Numbered from the stretch's first letter, positions 19,801 to 29,081 are shown. The stretch is DNA of 46,750 bases from Motiliproteus sp. (GCA_026196225.1 JAPHRD010000043.1:1-46750), one strand, 5' to 3'. Numbers and translations: made by a program. Notes: generated from the sequence alone by a model not told the origin.

Positions 19801-21236
19801 CTTATTCCTTCCAAAGTACCCACCGCATCAGTCTGAGCGTCAGCGTCAATACTCAGATCATTCCCGGACAACTGATCGGTATCAAAAGAGTTTAATCCCG
19901 TCGATATAGTCAGAATGGAAGTATCTGCACAATAATCGGTAGCCGGCATGGGATCTAACCAACTTACTTGAGGTAGCGAACTAATATGGCTCGAATCATT
20001 GGCATTAAAGGCTGTCGTTGCTGAAGACTTACCCGCCAGATAGCGTAATGCTTCCAGATACATCTCACTGAGAGGATTCCCCCAATCAACACACTCACCA
20101 TCATTAAAACTTAGAATTCCCGGAGTATCACAACCGCTTAGATAATCGTCCGAATCATGGTCGTAACTTGCTATACGCAGGCGATTAAGCGTATTAATTA
20201 TTCCTTCATCGGTCGTACCTTGGTTCAAAAAAATACCTGTTGAGGTATCAATTTCATTCTTGCTCGACGTAGCATTTCCGGTGATTCTTTCCACATTCCG
20301 GCGTAATACCCCACCCGATTTATTCTTTGCGTAACTACCTGTCATCAAGCCGAAACGGATTGGACGATTATTGGAATCTTCACCATATTCTTGTAGCAAA
20401 CCAGAAGGCTTGTAAGTGCCACTACTGTAGCTTCGACAGTTACTCTCCAATAATCCGCTTTTACAAACTTGTACACGGGCCACAAGGTCAGGATTCTCAA
20501 GGCGGTGAAGAGTGATATTCGGTTGAGTTCCAGAGCCCCACTGACATTGAGTGACCTCTGAGGCTGCCCAGCGAGCCCATGTTCCCAGGGCTACTCTTAT
20601 CGAGGGAGCAGTAGTAACATCTTTACTTAGAGACGTACCACCATCGGTAAAGTTACATAGGGTGATTTCAGTCTGTGCATACGGCGTATACTTACGCATA
20701 TCTGTCGTATTTGCCGTCGTAAACACCTTTGCAAACGCATGAACATCGTCTGGCAAATATGCTCGTTCCAATACCGTTTCTGTGGCCGTATCAGTGGATC
20801 TCAATCCCCCATAAAACACATAACGAACCAAATCCATCCGGGTCATCGTGGCCCAGTTAAGAAAATTCCCACTCCAATGAGCTGTACTAGTCGTGCATTG
20901 ATGGGTCCCGGTGTCCACCGTAGTTGCGGGTTCAAACCGATTATCGCCATTGTCATAGGTATAGCACTTGTCGCTGTCAAAATAGCCGTTGTAATCAATG
21001 CTATCTGAATAGGTAGTATCCAGCGTTCCATCACTATCGAGGTCAGAGTAGTCAGTATACGCTTTTATAGAAAGTTGATGATCATTGGACATGACCAACA
21101 TGATTCTCGGATCTACCGACTGAGTCAGAAACAACGGCGTATCAGCAATAGCTCCCCAAGCAGAAGAGGTTGCTAATGCAACAGCACACCCAAAGGTCAT
21201 CAACGACCGCAGTAGGGCTTTAAACGTTTTATTCAT
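16884..21236 (-). CDS. pilY1: PilY1-like type IV pilus tip adhesin/assembly protein
   Basis: PilY1 promotes pilus extension, adhesion and surface sensing and is exposed at the pilus tip. I chose ATG 21236 (MNKTFKALLRSLM) because GGGAG lies 8 nt upstream and a signal peptide follows (cleavage near SSAWGAIA). The product is about 1450 residues. The C-terminal half is the PilY1 beta-propeller, with GEWSGQLLALP, KPMLYISANDGMLHGF, LWEIT and GGLMIYFGTGQYY. A calcium-binding-like loop DSDGDFIAD is at about residue 1147. A second Asp-rich stretch (DLNEDGVFND, DTDGDGIGD) lies near the end. The N-terminal region has DLDSDGTLDTTYSD but no DxSxS metal site of a von Willebrand A domain. It lies between pilX and pilE. 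Confidence 0.94.
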   Translation of the reverse strand: MNKTFKALLRSLMTFGCAVALATSSAWGAIADTPLFLTQSVDPRIMLVMSNDHQLSIKAYTDYSDLDSDGTLDTTYSDSIDYNGYFDSDKCYTYDNGDNRFEPATTVDTGTHQCTTSTAHWSGNFLNWATMTRMDLVRYVFYGGLRSTDTATETVLERAYLPDDVHAFAKVFTTANTTDMRKYTPYAQTEITLCNFTDGGTSLSKDVTTAPSIRVALGTWARWAASEVTQCQWGSGTQPNITLHRLENPDLVARVQVCKSGLLESNCRSYSSGTYKPSGLLQEYGEDSNNRPIRFGLMTGSYAKNKSGGVLRRNVERITGNATSSKNEIDTSTGIFLNQGTTDEGIINTLNRLRIASYDHDSDDYLSGCDTPGILSFNDGECVDWGNPLSEMYLEALRYLAGKSSATTAFNANDSSHISSLPQVSWLDPMPATDYCADTSILTISTGLNSFDTDQLSGNDLSIDADAQTDAVGTLEGISGSYLIGEGSVTDDNECTAKTLTNLSHAKGICPEAPSIEGGYQVAGLAYYARTNDLRSDRTNDQTLTTYGVALAESLPSFEVTVGSGKVTLLPACSAHSIGSSALGASGWRSCSMTDLIVEYHSSTEGSFLVNWEDSTWGNDYDMDGISRIQYCVGSSCPNTSFTGSVSSSQIRVRIEAAQANAGHALKFGYTITGTTTDGIYMEVLRPGGSDYNIGDTVPAAVSSPDTNTHTQGSSSASLLKNPLWYTAKYGGFNEADATTGPNLTSEWDDDGDGTPDTFFMARNPAELGASLGSVFNDVVSRVSTASAITTNSTRLDTTTLAFRALFNSGEWSGQLLALPINSDGSLGSAVWNAAEEIPAASSRKIFSWDPSSSAGFDFNTTNLSTITAIESTLNTNDEVNYLRGDTSNEQQNGGTLRNRPVTSGVANVLGDIVNSDPAYVSTENFGYEGLGGSEGTAYASFRATSAYAGRKPMLYISANDGMLHGFYVGEDTNADGVLDADSDGTQPGEEVFAFIPSSVYGNLESLTKPTYSHSYFVDGSPHVGDAYINPYGSGDTWLSVLVSTVGAGGKGVFAIDVTNPDPSAMTASKVLWEITSSTTGFSDLGYTIGDATFVRLANGEWGAIFSNGYDSSSGKAVLYIVNLEDGSLIKSFDTETTGNGMSTPVVVDSDGDFIADLIYVGDLEGNLWKIDISHSNSGNWDFSFYSGNGASAVPAPLFVAIDQASSSVVQPITAKPQVGDHSDGGLMIYFGTGQYYQTGDNTVPAVPQIQTFYAVRDYSDEQVNSDRSQLVAQTIEAEGTLFNFNIRVTSDNEDSSKTKGWYLNLQSPSTNGQGERVVNQPILRGDRVIFTTLIPDNDVCSDGGSSWLMELEAETGKRLTEVPFDLNEDGVFNDTDKATLIDTDGDGIGDLTTNVSGIQKAGMGIIDNPAILEAGSKDIKIISGSSGNTQAIGESNSDAGGRQGWQQLR

Positions 21237-21264
21237 GCTGCACACTCCCAACCAGATACCTGGC

Positions 21265-21783
21265 TTAACGCTTATAAATTGACTGCACGATAACAACAGA
21301 TGTTGATGTACCACCCACGGCCCTTGCCGTTATTCGATAAAACTCATTGGTATCCATCACCTGCCCCGCTTCCTTATCAGGCTTGGCGGCGATGGATTCC
21401 AGCTTTTCAATCACGTAACGAGGCGGGGAAGCCACTCCCAAACTAGCAGAAGTGTTGCTGTATATTGCACCTGAAGTAGTCCACTGACTTTCCGTCCAGG
21501 AATCCGGGGTAGCTGTATTACCCGGTATCTGATCAATATACCCTAGGGTTGTGCCATCAAAATCAGGCAGAATCGCCGTCGTATTCAATATATTCTCAGC
21601 ACTCCTCAAGGCGCTTTCGCCCGCTTGGAAGGCCATATTCTTATTCTTCATGTTACCCGCCATCTTTTCTTCCATGGTGGTGTCCTGGATACTGCCCACA
21701 CCGAGAAAAGTGATAACAATCAGAATAATCATGCAAACGATTAAGGTGGCACCGCGCTGATGTTGTGGATATTTAATCTTCAT
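21265..21783 (-). CDS. pilX: Type IV pilus minor pilin PilX
   Basis: PilX is a minor pilin needed for efficient pilus assembly. With ATG 21783 the product is 172 residues; AGAGGTG lies 6 nt upstream. The N-terminus QRG-ATLIVCMIILIVITFLG is the PilX form of the prepilin signal, without the usual Glu at +5, and SIQDTTMEEKMAGNMKNKNM followed by AFQAGESALRSAE is the family signature. It starts 11 nt after the pilW stop and precedes pilY1 by 28 nt, as in the standard order fimU-pilV-pilW-pilX-pilY1-pilE. Confidence 0.93.
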   Translation of the reverse strand: MKIKYPQHQRGATLIVCMIILIVITFLGVGSIQDTTMEEKMAGNMKNKNMAFQAGESALRSAENILNTTAILPDFDGTTLGYIDQIPGNTATPDSWTESQWTTSGAIYSNTSASLGVASPPRYVIEKLESIAAKPDKEAGQVMDTNEFYRITARAVGGTSTSVVIVQSIYKR

Positions 21784-21794
21784 TGGCAACACCT

Positions 21795-22784
21795 CTAATC
21801 CAACCTGTTTCTTAATGCCACACGGGTGCTAAATACCTTACGAATCCGTCTATCTGTTGGAATCAATGTCGCTCCGTTATAAGCAATACCTTGAGGGGTG
21901 TCGGTTAAGTTGTCTCGCAGACTACGGATCAACAACAGGACTTGAATACTGACTACGTCATCCATATCAGAGACTTGATTGGCAGGCACGTAGTAGTTGG
22001 GCGAATCATCTCCATCAGTATCCTCACCGAAAAGAACCTGAAAGTTTTCGATTCCTTCAACAATCTCATTACCATTGCGAACTAGCGTATTTTCACCACT
22101 TGCGCCGGTCGCTACCGTGTAAGAAATATGTTTTGCACTAAAGACCTGAGCATCGGTACCGTATATTTTTTGGAATATTTTGGTTGCATTGCCAGGGCTA
22201 GCGGTACCACCGGTGTTATGCACCACGTTATCAAAATTAACGGTACCGCCAACTCCCGGGTCATTGGTGATTTGAAAGATCTCTCCGTGGGAACAATCGC
22301 TCACAAGAACAATTTGCTCCTCTTCCAAACCGCTTCCGTCACTTACTTTAAGGTCTGCAGAAGGAGTTGCAGGAACATCAACCACGTTGGCCCCGAAATC
22401 CCCGGCTCCTCTCAAAATCAACGTATCTGGCTGATCCAGTGCGGTAGTGCCACCAGCCGCTCCGTTAGTGCCATCAACACCTTGGGCAAAGCTAAAGGCG
22501 GCTGAGCTGGTACTGTTTAAATGATTCTGTATCGATCCCAGCCCTGTGCCATTGCACCCCCAGAAATCCGCATTACGTATATCTCTGGAAAGAAATTCAA
22601 TAGCAAAACGGCCATTTTCCTGGATGCGGGAAAACTCCGATTGGAATTCATAGGTTTTCTTTAAGCTAATAAAGGTTTGTAGCACAGCTGCCGTCAGCAG
22701 CAATCCCAATACCAGAGCAACCATCAATTCCACCATCGTGAAACCGGCTTGCTTGGCTTTGGGATAAAGGTTTCTACTACTCAT
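21795..22784 (-). CDS. pilW: Type IV pilus minor pilin PilW
   Basis: PilW is the large minor pilin of the tip complex. The 329-residue product has the signal KQAG-FTMVELMVALVLGLLL with Glu at +5, then QTFISLKKTYEFQSEFSRIQ and ENGRFAIEFLSRDIRNADFW, characteristic of PilW. The C-terminal part has DMDDVVSIQVLLLIRS and RRIRKVFSTRVALRNR. It overlaps the end of pilV by 4 nt (ATGA), so the two are translationally coupled. Confidence 0.95.
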   Translation of the reverse strand: MSSRNLYPKAKQAGFTMVELMVALVLGLLLTAAVLQTFISLKKTYEFQSEFSRIQENGRFAIEFLSRDIRNADFWGCNGTGLGSIQNHLNSTSSAAFSFAQGVDGTNGAAGGTTALDQPDTLILRGAGDFGANVVDVPATPSADLKVSDGSGLEEEQIVLVSDCSHGEIFQITNDPGVGGTVNFDNVVHNTGGTASPGNATKIFQKIYGTDAQVFSAKHISYTVATGASGENTLVRNGNEIVEGIENFQVLFGEDTDGDDSPNYYVPANQVSDMDDVVSIQVLLLIRSLRDNLTDTPQGIAYNGATLIPTDRRIRKVFSTRVALRNRLD

Positions 22785-23248
22785 AGCTCGAAACTCATAG
22801 AAATAGATTCGACGGCGGTAGATGCATCGCGATCGTCATCCCAGCTGATGGTTACAGACATCACGCTACCAGAAGCGGTAATCGTGCCTGCGCCGTTTGG
22901 AACGATGGTGCCTATATTAGTATGCCAATCAAAGAGATCCCGCTGCGCTATCTGCGCGGAAGTACAGCCACTGGTTGAACCCGAATAACTAACACAAGAG
23001 GTGGTACTGGTAGATGCAGCAGCAGTATAGTCCGCTGCCATATTCGAACGCATCTTATCGGTAATATCGTAAATCAGAACCGTGACCTGGCTTCTTACGT
23101 AGGCATCTTGATTGTTTTTCAGGGCAGCCCCTTCAAGCGCAATCAAGCCAAAAATGCCAATGGACAGCACCGCTACCGCCACAAGCACTTCAATTAATGT
23201 AAATCCGCGTTCCTTTCCTGCAGCGCGAACTTGATCAGTTCTAACCAA
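22781..23248 (-). CDS. pilV: Type IV pilus minor pilin PilV
   Basis: PilV is a minor pilin of the tip complex. The 155-residue product has the signal KERG-FTLIEVLVAVAVLSIGI with Glu at +5, followed by FGLIALEGAALKNNQDAYVR and SQVTVLIYDITDKMRSNM, as in PilV/GspI-like proteins. No ATG is available upstream of the signal; the start is TTG 23248, supported by a strong GGGGAGGA 8 nt before it. It overlaps pilW by 4 nt and follows the fimU-like gene by 35 nt. Confidence 0.93.
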   Translation of the reverse strand: MVRTDQVRAAGKERGFTLIEVLVAVAVLSIGIFGLIALEGAALKNNQDAYVRSQVTVLIYDITDKMRSNMAADYTAAASTSTTSCVSYSGSTSGCTSAQIAQRDLFDWHTNIGTIVPNGAGTITASGSVMSVTISWDDDRDASTAVESISMSFEL

Positions 23249-23283
23249 CAGCTATCCTCCCCTGGATACTTTTTTGGAGGGTT

Positions 23284-23805
23284 CTAGTTCATTCGAACCC
23301 GACCCATGGCGTTGATAAATAAACTTTTATCAAAGGTACTATTGCCACCACTATCTGCAAATTCAAACTCACATACATTCGTACCTGTAGTGGATTTTTC
23401 GCCTTCGCTATTAAAAGAGATAAAGTTGCCACAATCATAGGTGATAGCAACTCCATCATTATCACTATCTACAGTACGCAAGATCTCCGCACTGGTTCGA
23501 ACATGCCAGCCCGCCGTACTCCAATCCACATCACCTACCGACTGATTGGTTCCACAAGCGCCTGAACTCCCCAGACAGAGGGAAATTTCTTCTCCCCGTT
23601 TCACCGCTTCGGTGCGGGCAAACGCTAGGCTGGACGCCAAAGAATAGCGCGCCTTATCAACCTTGCTGCCGATAATGACGGAATCGTAATTCGGTGTCGC
23701 AATCAACAAAAGTATGCCTGCGATGGCCAATACAATGATCAATTCAACAAGCGTAAAACCGTTCTGCATAGTTACAGGTAGCTTAGTAGCTGAATGGCGG
23801 GACAT
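23284..23805 (-). CDS. fimU: FimU/GspH-like type IV minor pilin
   Basis: This is the first gene of the pilin operon, in the position of fimU. It encodes a GspH-type minor pilin with signal MQNG-FTLVELIIVLAIAGI (Glu at +5), then YSLASSLAFARTEAVKRGEE and ISLCLGSSGACG, and a C-terminal sheet ending FINAMGRVRMN. I chose ATG 23805 (MSRHSATKLPVTM, 173 residues); an earlier in-frame start would add 32 residues before the signal, which is unlikely. The best Shine-Dalgarno (AGGA) is 14 nt away, so the start remains uncertain. A TATAAT -10 element lies about 24 nt upstream. Confidence 0.9.
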   Translation of the reverse strand: MSRHSATKLPVTMQNGFTLVELIIVLAIAGILLLIATPNYDSVIIGSKVDKARYSLASSLAFARTEAVKRGEEISLCLGSSGACGTNQSVGDVDWSTAGWHVRTSAEILRTVDSDNDGVAITYDCGNFISFNSEGEKSTTGTNVCEFEFADSGGNSTFDKSLFINAMGRVRMN

Positions 23806-23829
23806 AGGCCGAGGAAATCCTTTTTTAAG

Positions 23830-23835
23830 ATTATA
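23830..23835 (-). promoter_or_regulatory. Possible -10 element of the minor-pilin operon
   Basis: The minus strand reads TATAAT about 24 nt before the chosen fimU-like start. The matching -35 region is poor, so an activator may be needed. I do not see a clear sigma-54 site. The whole gap between fkpB and this gene (23806-24057) otherwise holds only the fkpB terminator. Confidence 0.4.
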
Positions 23836-24046
23836 TTGAGCTAAAGCAACATCGCTGCTTATAAAAACAGTTCTGCTATAGGTTATCGGACACACACCCA
23901 CAACACTTTAGCAGGCCCAGGCTTTATGCCAACCATTCGATAGTCCATGCCTAGGCTTAAGAATAGAACAACTGTTTAGCCGATGGGTAGCCCACTAATT
24001 GCGCTACATCAACGAAAGTTGATTATTATTTATACAGAAAGGAATT

Positions 24047-24068
24047 AACCTGCCCGATCAGGCAGGTT
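24047..24068 (-). terminator. Terminator hairpin overlapping the fkpB stop
   Basis: AACCTGCC (24047-24054) and GGCAGGTT (24061-24068) form a perfect 8-bp stem with a 6-nt loop. On the minus strand it is followed by AATTCCTTTC, only partly T-rich. The fkpB stop codon is inside the hairpin. Confidence 0.65.
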
Positions 24069-24495
24069 GAACTTTGAGAATTTCTACGTCGAAGTAGATA
24101 GTGCGCCCCGCTAGAGGGTGGTTAAAATCGACCTTAACCTGATCAGATTCAATGGCTTGAACCACACCCGGAAGCTCGCCGTTAGCAGCATCAGCAAAGG
24201 AAACCACCAGCCCGGGTTGCAAATCCATCTCAGAAAAACGATTTCGAGGAATGGTTTGGACGTTGCTGGGATTGGGCATGCCAAAACCCTGCTCAGGCAT
24301 GATTCGCAATATCCCTTTTTCGCCTTCTGCCATGCCGAAAAGCGCCTGCTCAAAGCCGGGCAGCAGTTTTCCGTCACCCACTGTAAAGGTAGCAGGGGCA
24401 GTCTCGAAGTTAGAATCCACCAACTGACCGTCTTCAAGCTTGATGGCAAAATGTAAAGTAACCTGGGTGCCGGGACCGATTTGTTGTTCTGACAT
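24058..24495 (-). CDS. fkpB: FKBP-type peptidyl-prolyl isomerase FkpB (SlpA-like)
   Basis: This is a cytosolic proline isomerase and chaperone of the SlyD/SlpA class. The 145-residue product has the FKBP N-terminus (TQVTLHFAIKLEDGQLVDSN), FTVGDGKLLPGFEQALFGM, an inserted flap domain (FSEMDLQPG to VVQAIESDQVKV) and the closing VDFNHPLAGRTIYFDVEIL. SlyD-type His/Cys metal tail is absent, which fits FkpB. AGGAG precedes the ATG. It follows lspA by 9 nt. In Pseudomonas ispH comes next; here the pilin operon does. Confidence 0.95.
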   Translation of the reverse strand: MSEQQIGPGTQVTLHFAIKLEDGQLVDSNFETAPATFTVGDGKLLPGFEQALFGMAEGEKGILRIMPEQGFGMPNPSNVQTIPRNRFSEMDLQPGLVVSFADAANGELPGVVQAIESDQVKVDFNHPLAGRTIYFDVEILKVQPA

Positions 24496-24504
24496 AGACG
24501 ACTC

Positions 24505-25017
24505 CTATTGCTGCGCGGTGCTATCACCGCGACGACTGACTAAAAACATATCCCAAATCAACAGAACAGCACCGACCGAGATGGCAGAATCGGCAATATT
24601 GAAAGCAGGGAAATAACTGCCTTGCCAATGTACGGAAATGAAATCGACCACATAACCCAAAACAGCTCGATCCCAGACATTACCAATGGCGCCACCCAGA
24701 ATCAGCGCCAGCGCGGACGCCTGAACCCACATACCGCGAGGCGTATTACGCAGCCATAGCAGCAGATAAATCGACATTGCTATCGCCACCACGATAAAGA
24801 ACCAACGCTGCCAACCGCCCTGGCCCGCCAAAAAGCTGAAAGCGGCGCCAGTATTGTGTAGCAAGGTAAGATCAAAAAACGGCAACAGCACCACCGGCTC
24901 GCCATAATTCAGCAATGACGACGCCAGATATTTACTGCCTTGATCCAGCATGACAACCAATACGCTCAACCATATCCAGACCAGCGCATTGGGCTGCGGC
25001 GTTTGTGCACTACTCAC
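24505..25017 (-). CDS. lspA: Lipoprotein signal peptidase
   Basis: LspA is an inner-membrane aspartic protease that removes signal peptides from prolipoproteins after lipidation. The 170-residue product has four membrane helices. Conserved boxes include DQGSKYLAS (near residue 25), LLHNTGAAFSFL, LILGGAIGNVWDRAVLGYVVDFI (first catalytic Asp in VDF) and FNIADSAISVGA (second catalytic Asp). The start is GTG 25017, with a weak ribosome binding site, 21 nt after the ileS stop. The ribF-ileS-lspA-fkpB order is conserved in gammaproteobacteria. Confidence 0.97.
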   Translation of the reverse strand: MSSAQTPQPNALVWIWLSVLVVMLDQGSKYLASSLLNYGEPVVLLPFFDLTLLHNTGAAFSFLAGQGGWQRWFFIVVAIAMSIYLLLWLRNTPRGMWVQASALALILGGAIGNVWDRAVLGYVVDFISVHWQGSYFPAFNIADSAISVGAVLLIWDMFLVSRRGDSTAQQ

Positions 25018-25038
25018 AATAAAAAATCGGCTCAGCGA

Positions 25039-27861
25039 TTAGGCATATGCCCGCTGCTCACCCTCTCCTTCTACGTTTTCGACACAACGGCCACAGAGCT
25101 CTGGATGATCGGCATGAGCGCCAACATCTTCACGGTGATGCCAGCAGCGAACGCACTTCTCATTATCACTCAAAGCAACGGCTAGTTTCAGACCGGAAAG
25201 TTCTGTCTCAACCGCGCCTTCAGGCGCATCAGCCAAAGGAGCAACCTTCGCAGACGACGTGATCAGAACAAAACGCAATTCTTGATCCAGAGAATTCAGT
25301 AGCGATGTGAGCTCATCATCGGCGTAAAGCACAATGTCGGTCGACAGGCCTGATTTAACCACGCCGGCATTACGTTGATTTTCGAGCTCTTTGTTAACAG
25401 CGGTCTTCACTTCCAGAATCTGTTGCCAGAACTCACGCCCCATCGCTTCTTCAACATCCAGCTCGAACAACCCATCGAACCAGGTTTCAAGATGCACTGA
25501 CTGGGAATGCTCGCCAGGAAGCTGTTTCCAGATTTCATCAGCAGTAAAGCTGAGGATCGGTGCAACCCAACGCACCATCGCTTCCATAATCAGATACAGT
25601 GCCGTCTGGCAGGAACGACGGGGCAAGCTGTCCGCCTGAGTGGTGTACTGGCGATCTTTGATGATATCCAGATAGAAGCCACCCAGATCCAGGGCACAGA
25701 AGTGATGAACTTTCTGATAGACGTTGAGGAACTGATAACTGTTGTAGGCTTCCAGAATCTCTTCTTGCAGCTGGGCTGCACGATCCACGGCCCAGCGATC
25801 CAGAACCAGCATCTGCTCTTTAGAAACAGAGTGCTGCGCAGGATCAAAACCACTCAAATTGGAGAGCAGGAAGCGCGAGGTATTACGGATACGACGGTAG
25901 GAATCCGCTGTACGCTTGAGGATCTCGTCAGAAACCGCCATCTCGCCACTGAAATCGGTAGCCGCTACCCACAGACGCAGAATATCAGCACCGTATTTAC
26001 CCATCACCTGCTGTGGCGCAACCACATTGCCGAGAGACTTGGACATCTTGCGGCCGTCCTGATCGACGGTGAAGCCGTGTGTCAGCACCTGCTTGTAGGG
26101 TGCTACGCCCTTGATGGCGATACCGGTCTTCAGAGAAGACTGGAACCAGCCGCGGTGCTGGTCGGAACCTTCCAGATAAAGGTCCGCAGGGAAGTTCAGG
26201 CTGTCGTTCTGGTCCAGGACTGAGTAGTGAGTCACTCCGGAATCGAACCAAACATCCAGCGTATCGTTGACCTTGATATACTGATCAGCATCATCCCCCA
26301 GCAACTCGCTACCATCGAGATCAAACCAGGCATCGATGCCGCTCTCTTCAACTCGCGCCGCGACCTGCTCGATCAAGGCGGAGGTATTGGGGTGAAGGTC
26401 TTGAGTTTCCTTATGGATAAACAGGGTGATCGGCACCCCCCAGGTACGCTGGCGAGAAACACACCAATCAGGGCTCTGATCAACCATCGCTTCGATGCGG
26501 TTCTGACCCCAGCTAGGGAACCACTCTACACCCTTGATGGCTTCCAGAGCGTCATTCTTCAGACCCTTCTCGCTCATGCTGATAAACCACTGCGGTGTCG
26601 CACGGTAGATCAGAGGCGTTTTGGTACGCCAGCAGTGAGGGTAACTATGTTCAAACTTGTGAGACTTGATTAGGCACTCTTTGTCACGCAGTAGCGCTAC
26701 AACTTCATCATCTACTTTGTAGACGTGTTGCCCTGCAAACTGGCCAGCCGCTTCTACAAAGATACCGTGGCCGTCTACCAGGTTGAGGGTTTCGATAGCG
26801 TACTTTTTCCCCACCACGAAATCTTCTACACCGTGATCGGGGGCGGTATGAACCGCGCCGGTACCGGTTTCAGTGGTTACGTGATCACCCAGAATCACCG
26901 GCACCTGCTTATCGTAAAAAGGATGCTGCAGCTGCTGGTGCTCCAACGCCTGACCGTTACAACGACCCACTACTCGGTAATCTTCAACACCGTAACGACC
27001 CATGGCATCTTCCAGCAGCGCTTCTACCAAAAGGATACGCTCTTTCCCTAAGCCCAGATCAAGCTCCACCAGCACATAATCCAGTTCGGCATTCAATGAG
27101 ACCGCTTGGTTAGAAGGTAGGGTCCAAGGGGTTGTGGTCCAGATAACCGCGCTAACCGGACCTTCGCTGTCACCGTCTAATTCAAAGGCATTGAGGAAGC
27201 CCGCTTCATCAACCGCCTTGAAACGCACATCGATGGCAGTGGAGACTTTATCTTGGTACTCAACTTCCGCTTCTGCCAAGGCAGATGCACCGACTACACT
27301 CCAGTAAACTGGCTTGTAGCCCTTAACCAGATGGCCGTTCTCAACGATCTTGCCGAGAGCACGGATGATATTGGCCTCGGTTTTAAAATTCATGGTCAGG
27401 TAGGGATTATCCCAGTCACCCAGAACGCCCAAGCGAATAAAGTCTTTCTTCTGGCCATCGACCTGCTTTTTGGCATATTCGCGGCACTTCTGGCGAAATT
27501 CCTTAAAGGTCTTCTTGGTGCCCGCTTTGCCGATCTTGGTTTCAACTTTGTGCTCGATCGGCAGACCGTGACAATCCCAACCGGGAACATAAGGGGAGTC
27601 AAAACCGCTCATATTCTTGGATTTGACGATGATGTCCTTGAGGATCTTGTTCACCGAGTGACCAATATGAATATCGCCATTGGCGTAGGGAGGACCATCA
27701 TGAAGAATAAACTTGTCTCGCCCCTGACTGACTTCACGAATTTTCTGGTACAGACCCAGTTTGTTCCACTCGGCCAGCTGCTTCGGTTCACGCTGGGCCA
27801 GATTGCCGCGCATTGGGAAATCCGTCTGCGGTAAATTCAGTGTGTCTTTATAGTCAGTCAT
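25039..27861 (-). CDS. ileS: Isoleucyl-tRNA synthetase
   Basis: IleS charges tRNA-Ile and edits valine. The 940-residue product is a bacterial type class I synthetase. It has the HIGH motif within [17 protein letters not shown] near residue 65, the CP1 editing domain ([30 protein letters not shown]), [19 protein letters not shown] in [15 protein letters not shown] at about residue 605, an anticodon-binding domain, and a C-terminal zinc ribbon with [12 protein letters not shown] and LCGRCVENV. No strong Shine-Dalgarno is visible. The gap to ribF is 75 bp, and lspA follows by 21 nt. Confidence 0.98.
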   Translation of the reverse strand: MTDYKDTLNLPQTDFPMRGNLAQREPKQLAEWNKLGLYQKIREVSQGRDKFILHDGPPYANGDIHIGHSVNKILKDIIVKSKNMSGFDSPYVPGWDCHGLPIEHKVETKIGKAGTKKTFKEFRQKCREYAKKQVDGQKKDFIRLGVLGDWDNPYLTMNFKTEANIIRALGKIVENGHLVKGYKPVYWSVVGASALAEAEVEYQDKVSTAIDVRFKAVDEAGFLNAFELDGDSEGPVSAVIWTTTPWTLPSNQAVSLNAELDYVLVELDLGLGKERILLVEALLEDAMGRYGVEDYRVVGRCNGQALEHQQLQHPFYDKQVPVILGDHVTTETGTGAVHTAPDHGVEDFVVGKKYAIETLNLVDGHGIFVEAAGQFAGQHVYKVDDEVVALLRDKECLIKSHKFEHSYPHCWRTKTPLIYRATPQWFISMSEKGLKNDALEAIKGVEWFPSWGQNRIEAMVDQSPDWCVSRQRTWGVPITLFIHKETQDLHPNTSALIEQVAARVEESGIDAWFDLDGSELLGDDADQYIKVNDTLDVWFDSGVTHYSVLDQNDSLNFPADLYLEGSDQHRGWFQSSLKTGIAIKGVAPYKQVLTHGFTVDQDGRKMSKSLGNVVAPQQVMGKYGADILRLWVAATDFSGEMAVSDEILKRTADSYRRIRNTSRFLLSNLSGFDPAQHSVSKEQMLVLDRWAVDRAAQLQEEILEAYNSYQFLNVYQKVHHFCALDLGGFYLDIIKDRQYTTQADSLPRRSCQTALYLIMEAMVRWVAPILSFTADEIWKQLPGEHSQSVHLETWFDGLFELDVEEAMGREFWQQILEVKTAVNKELENQRNAGVVKSGLSTDIVLYADDELTSLLNSLDQELRFVLITSSAKVAPLADAPEGAVETELSGLKLAVALSDNEKCVRCWHHREDVGAHADHPELCGRCVENVEGEGEQRAYA

Positions 27862-27936
27862 TTCAGAATTTCACTTCGTTTTCAGTTAATTCAGTCTTAA
27901 ATTCAATAATCAGACGGCTCACATCTGATGCTGCCA

Positions 27937-28860
27937 CTACTCAAACCAATCTTTGGCTGTGGCGATATCCGCTAAAATCTGACGCTGCAATTCATCCACG
28001 CCATCAAACTTCTGTTCAGGTCGGACAAAGGCCTTAAATTCCACATCCAGGCGCTGACCGTAAATATCGCGGTCGAAATCAAACAGGTGCACTTCCAGCA
28101 ACGGTGATTCGCCTTGAACCGTGGGCCTAATTCCAACATTGGCTACGCCGGCAAAAACCTCGCCCTGAGGATTACGTGCTTCAACCACAAACACCCCTTC
28201 AAACGGCAAACGCTTTCGCTGCAGAGAGATATTAGCGGTGGGAACGCCCAGTTGACGGCCCAGCTTACGGCCGTGAATAACTTTGCCGCTCAGGGTGTAC
28301 GGTCGTCCCAGTAACTCTTTGGCCAGCTCAAAATCGTGTTCCGCCAGCACTTTGCGCACTCGAGTACTACTGACTCGATCCGCATCAATCAAAAAAGTGG
28401 CGGTATTGACCACGGTAAAACCATAGCGCTTGCCAGCCTCCCGCAGCAGTTCAAAATCGCCTGCCCGGTCACAGCCAAATCGGAAATCGTCACCCACTAC
28501 GAAGTACTTTACTTCCAGCCCATTCAACAACAATTGATCGATAAACTGCTCTGCGGTAAGCGACCGTAATTTCTGGTTGAAATGCAGACAAAATACTCGA
28601 TCGATCTGATGCTCACGGAGCAATACAAACTTATCACGGAAACGAGTCAGGCGCGCCGGTGCCTGTGCACCTTCAAAGAACTCCCGAGGCTGAGGTTCAA
28701 AGACGATAGCAACCGACGGCAAACCTAATGACTTCGCCTTATCACAGACCTGTTTCAGAACCTGATGATGGCCTTGGTGAACACCATCGAAATTTCCAAT
28801 GGTGGCAACGCATCCACGATGTTGATCCCGCAGATTATGAAGGCCTCTGATTAACTCCAT
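27937..28860 (-). CDS. ribF: Bifunctional riboflavin kinase/FAD synthetase
   Basis: RibF phosphorylates riboflavin to FMN and adenylates it to FAD. The 307-residue product, taking ATG 28860 (MELIRGLHN), has an N-terminal nucleotidyltransferase domain (ATIGNFDGVHQGHHQVL with a HxGH-like motif; VVGDDFRFGCDRAGDF; ISSTRVRKVL-type sequence VSSTRVRK) and a C-terminal flavokinase domain (LGRPYTLSGKVIHGRKLGRQ, GVPTANI, VANVGIRPTV, VEFKAFVRPEQKFDGVDELQ). An in-frame GTG at 28872 is a possible alternative start. It lies between murJ and ileS. Confidence 0.96.
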   Translation of the reverse strand: MELIRGLHNLRDQHRGCVATIGNFDGVHQGHHQVLKQVCDKAKSLGLPSVAIVFEPQPREFFEGAQAPARLTRFRDKFVLLREHQIDRVFCLHFNQKLRSLTAEQFIDQLLLNGLEVKYFVVGDDFRFGCDRAGDFELLREAGKRYGFTVVNTATFLIDADRVSSTRVRKVLAEHDFELAKELLGRPYTLSGKVIHGRKLGRQLGVPTANISLQRKRLPFEGVFVVEARNPQGEVFAGVANVGIRPTVQGESPLLEVHLFDFDRDIYGQRLDVEFKAFVRPEQKFDGVDELQRQILADIATAKDWFE

Positions 28861-29081
28861 GCAGTACCGCACCGCCCCGTAAAAATGAACCGCGCATTAT
28901 ACCCCAGCGATGTCGATCAGAATACAGCCAAAATAGCTTTATCCACAGCCATTTTCGCTCAAATACAGACCCGGACGGGCGCCGAAAAGCCGAATTGGAA
29001 AGCCAACCCAAACAAAAGCAAAGAACAGTCGCTATATAATTTGAGAAAACCGGTAAGCCGGGCTGCTTTAACGCCTTCGAA

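Noticed and set aside
25507-26223. 238-codon plus-strand frame inside ileS
   Set aside because: Antisense shadow of the IleS anticodon-binding region.
28938-28948. TTATCCACA, a DnaA-box consensus near ribF
   Set aside because: Single copy with no cluster, no AT-rich unwinding element and no origin genes; chance is enough.
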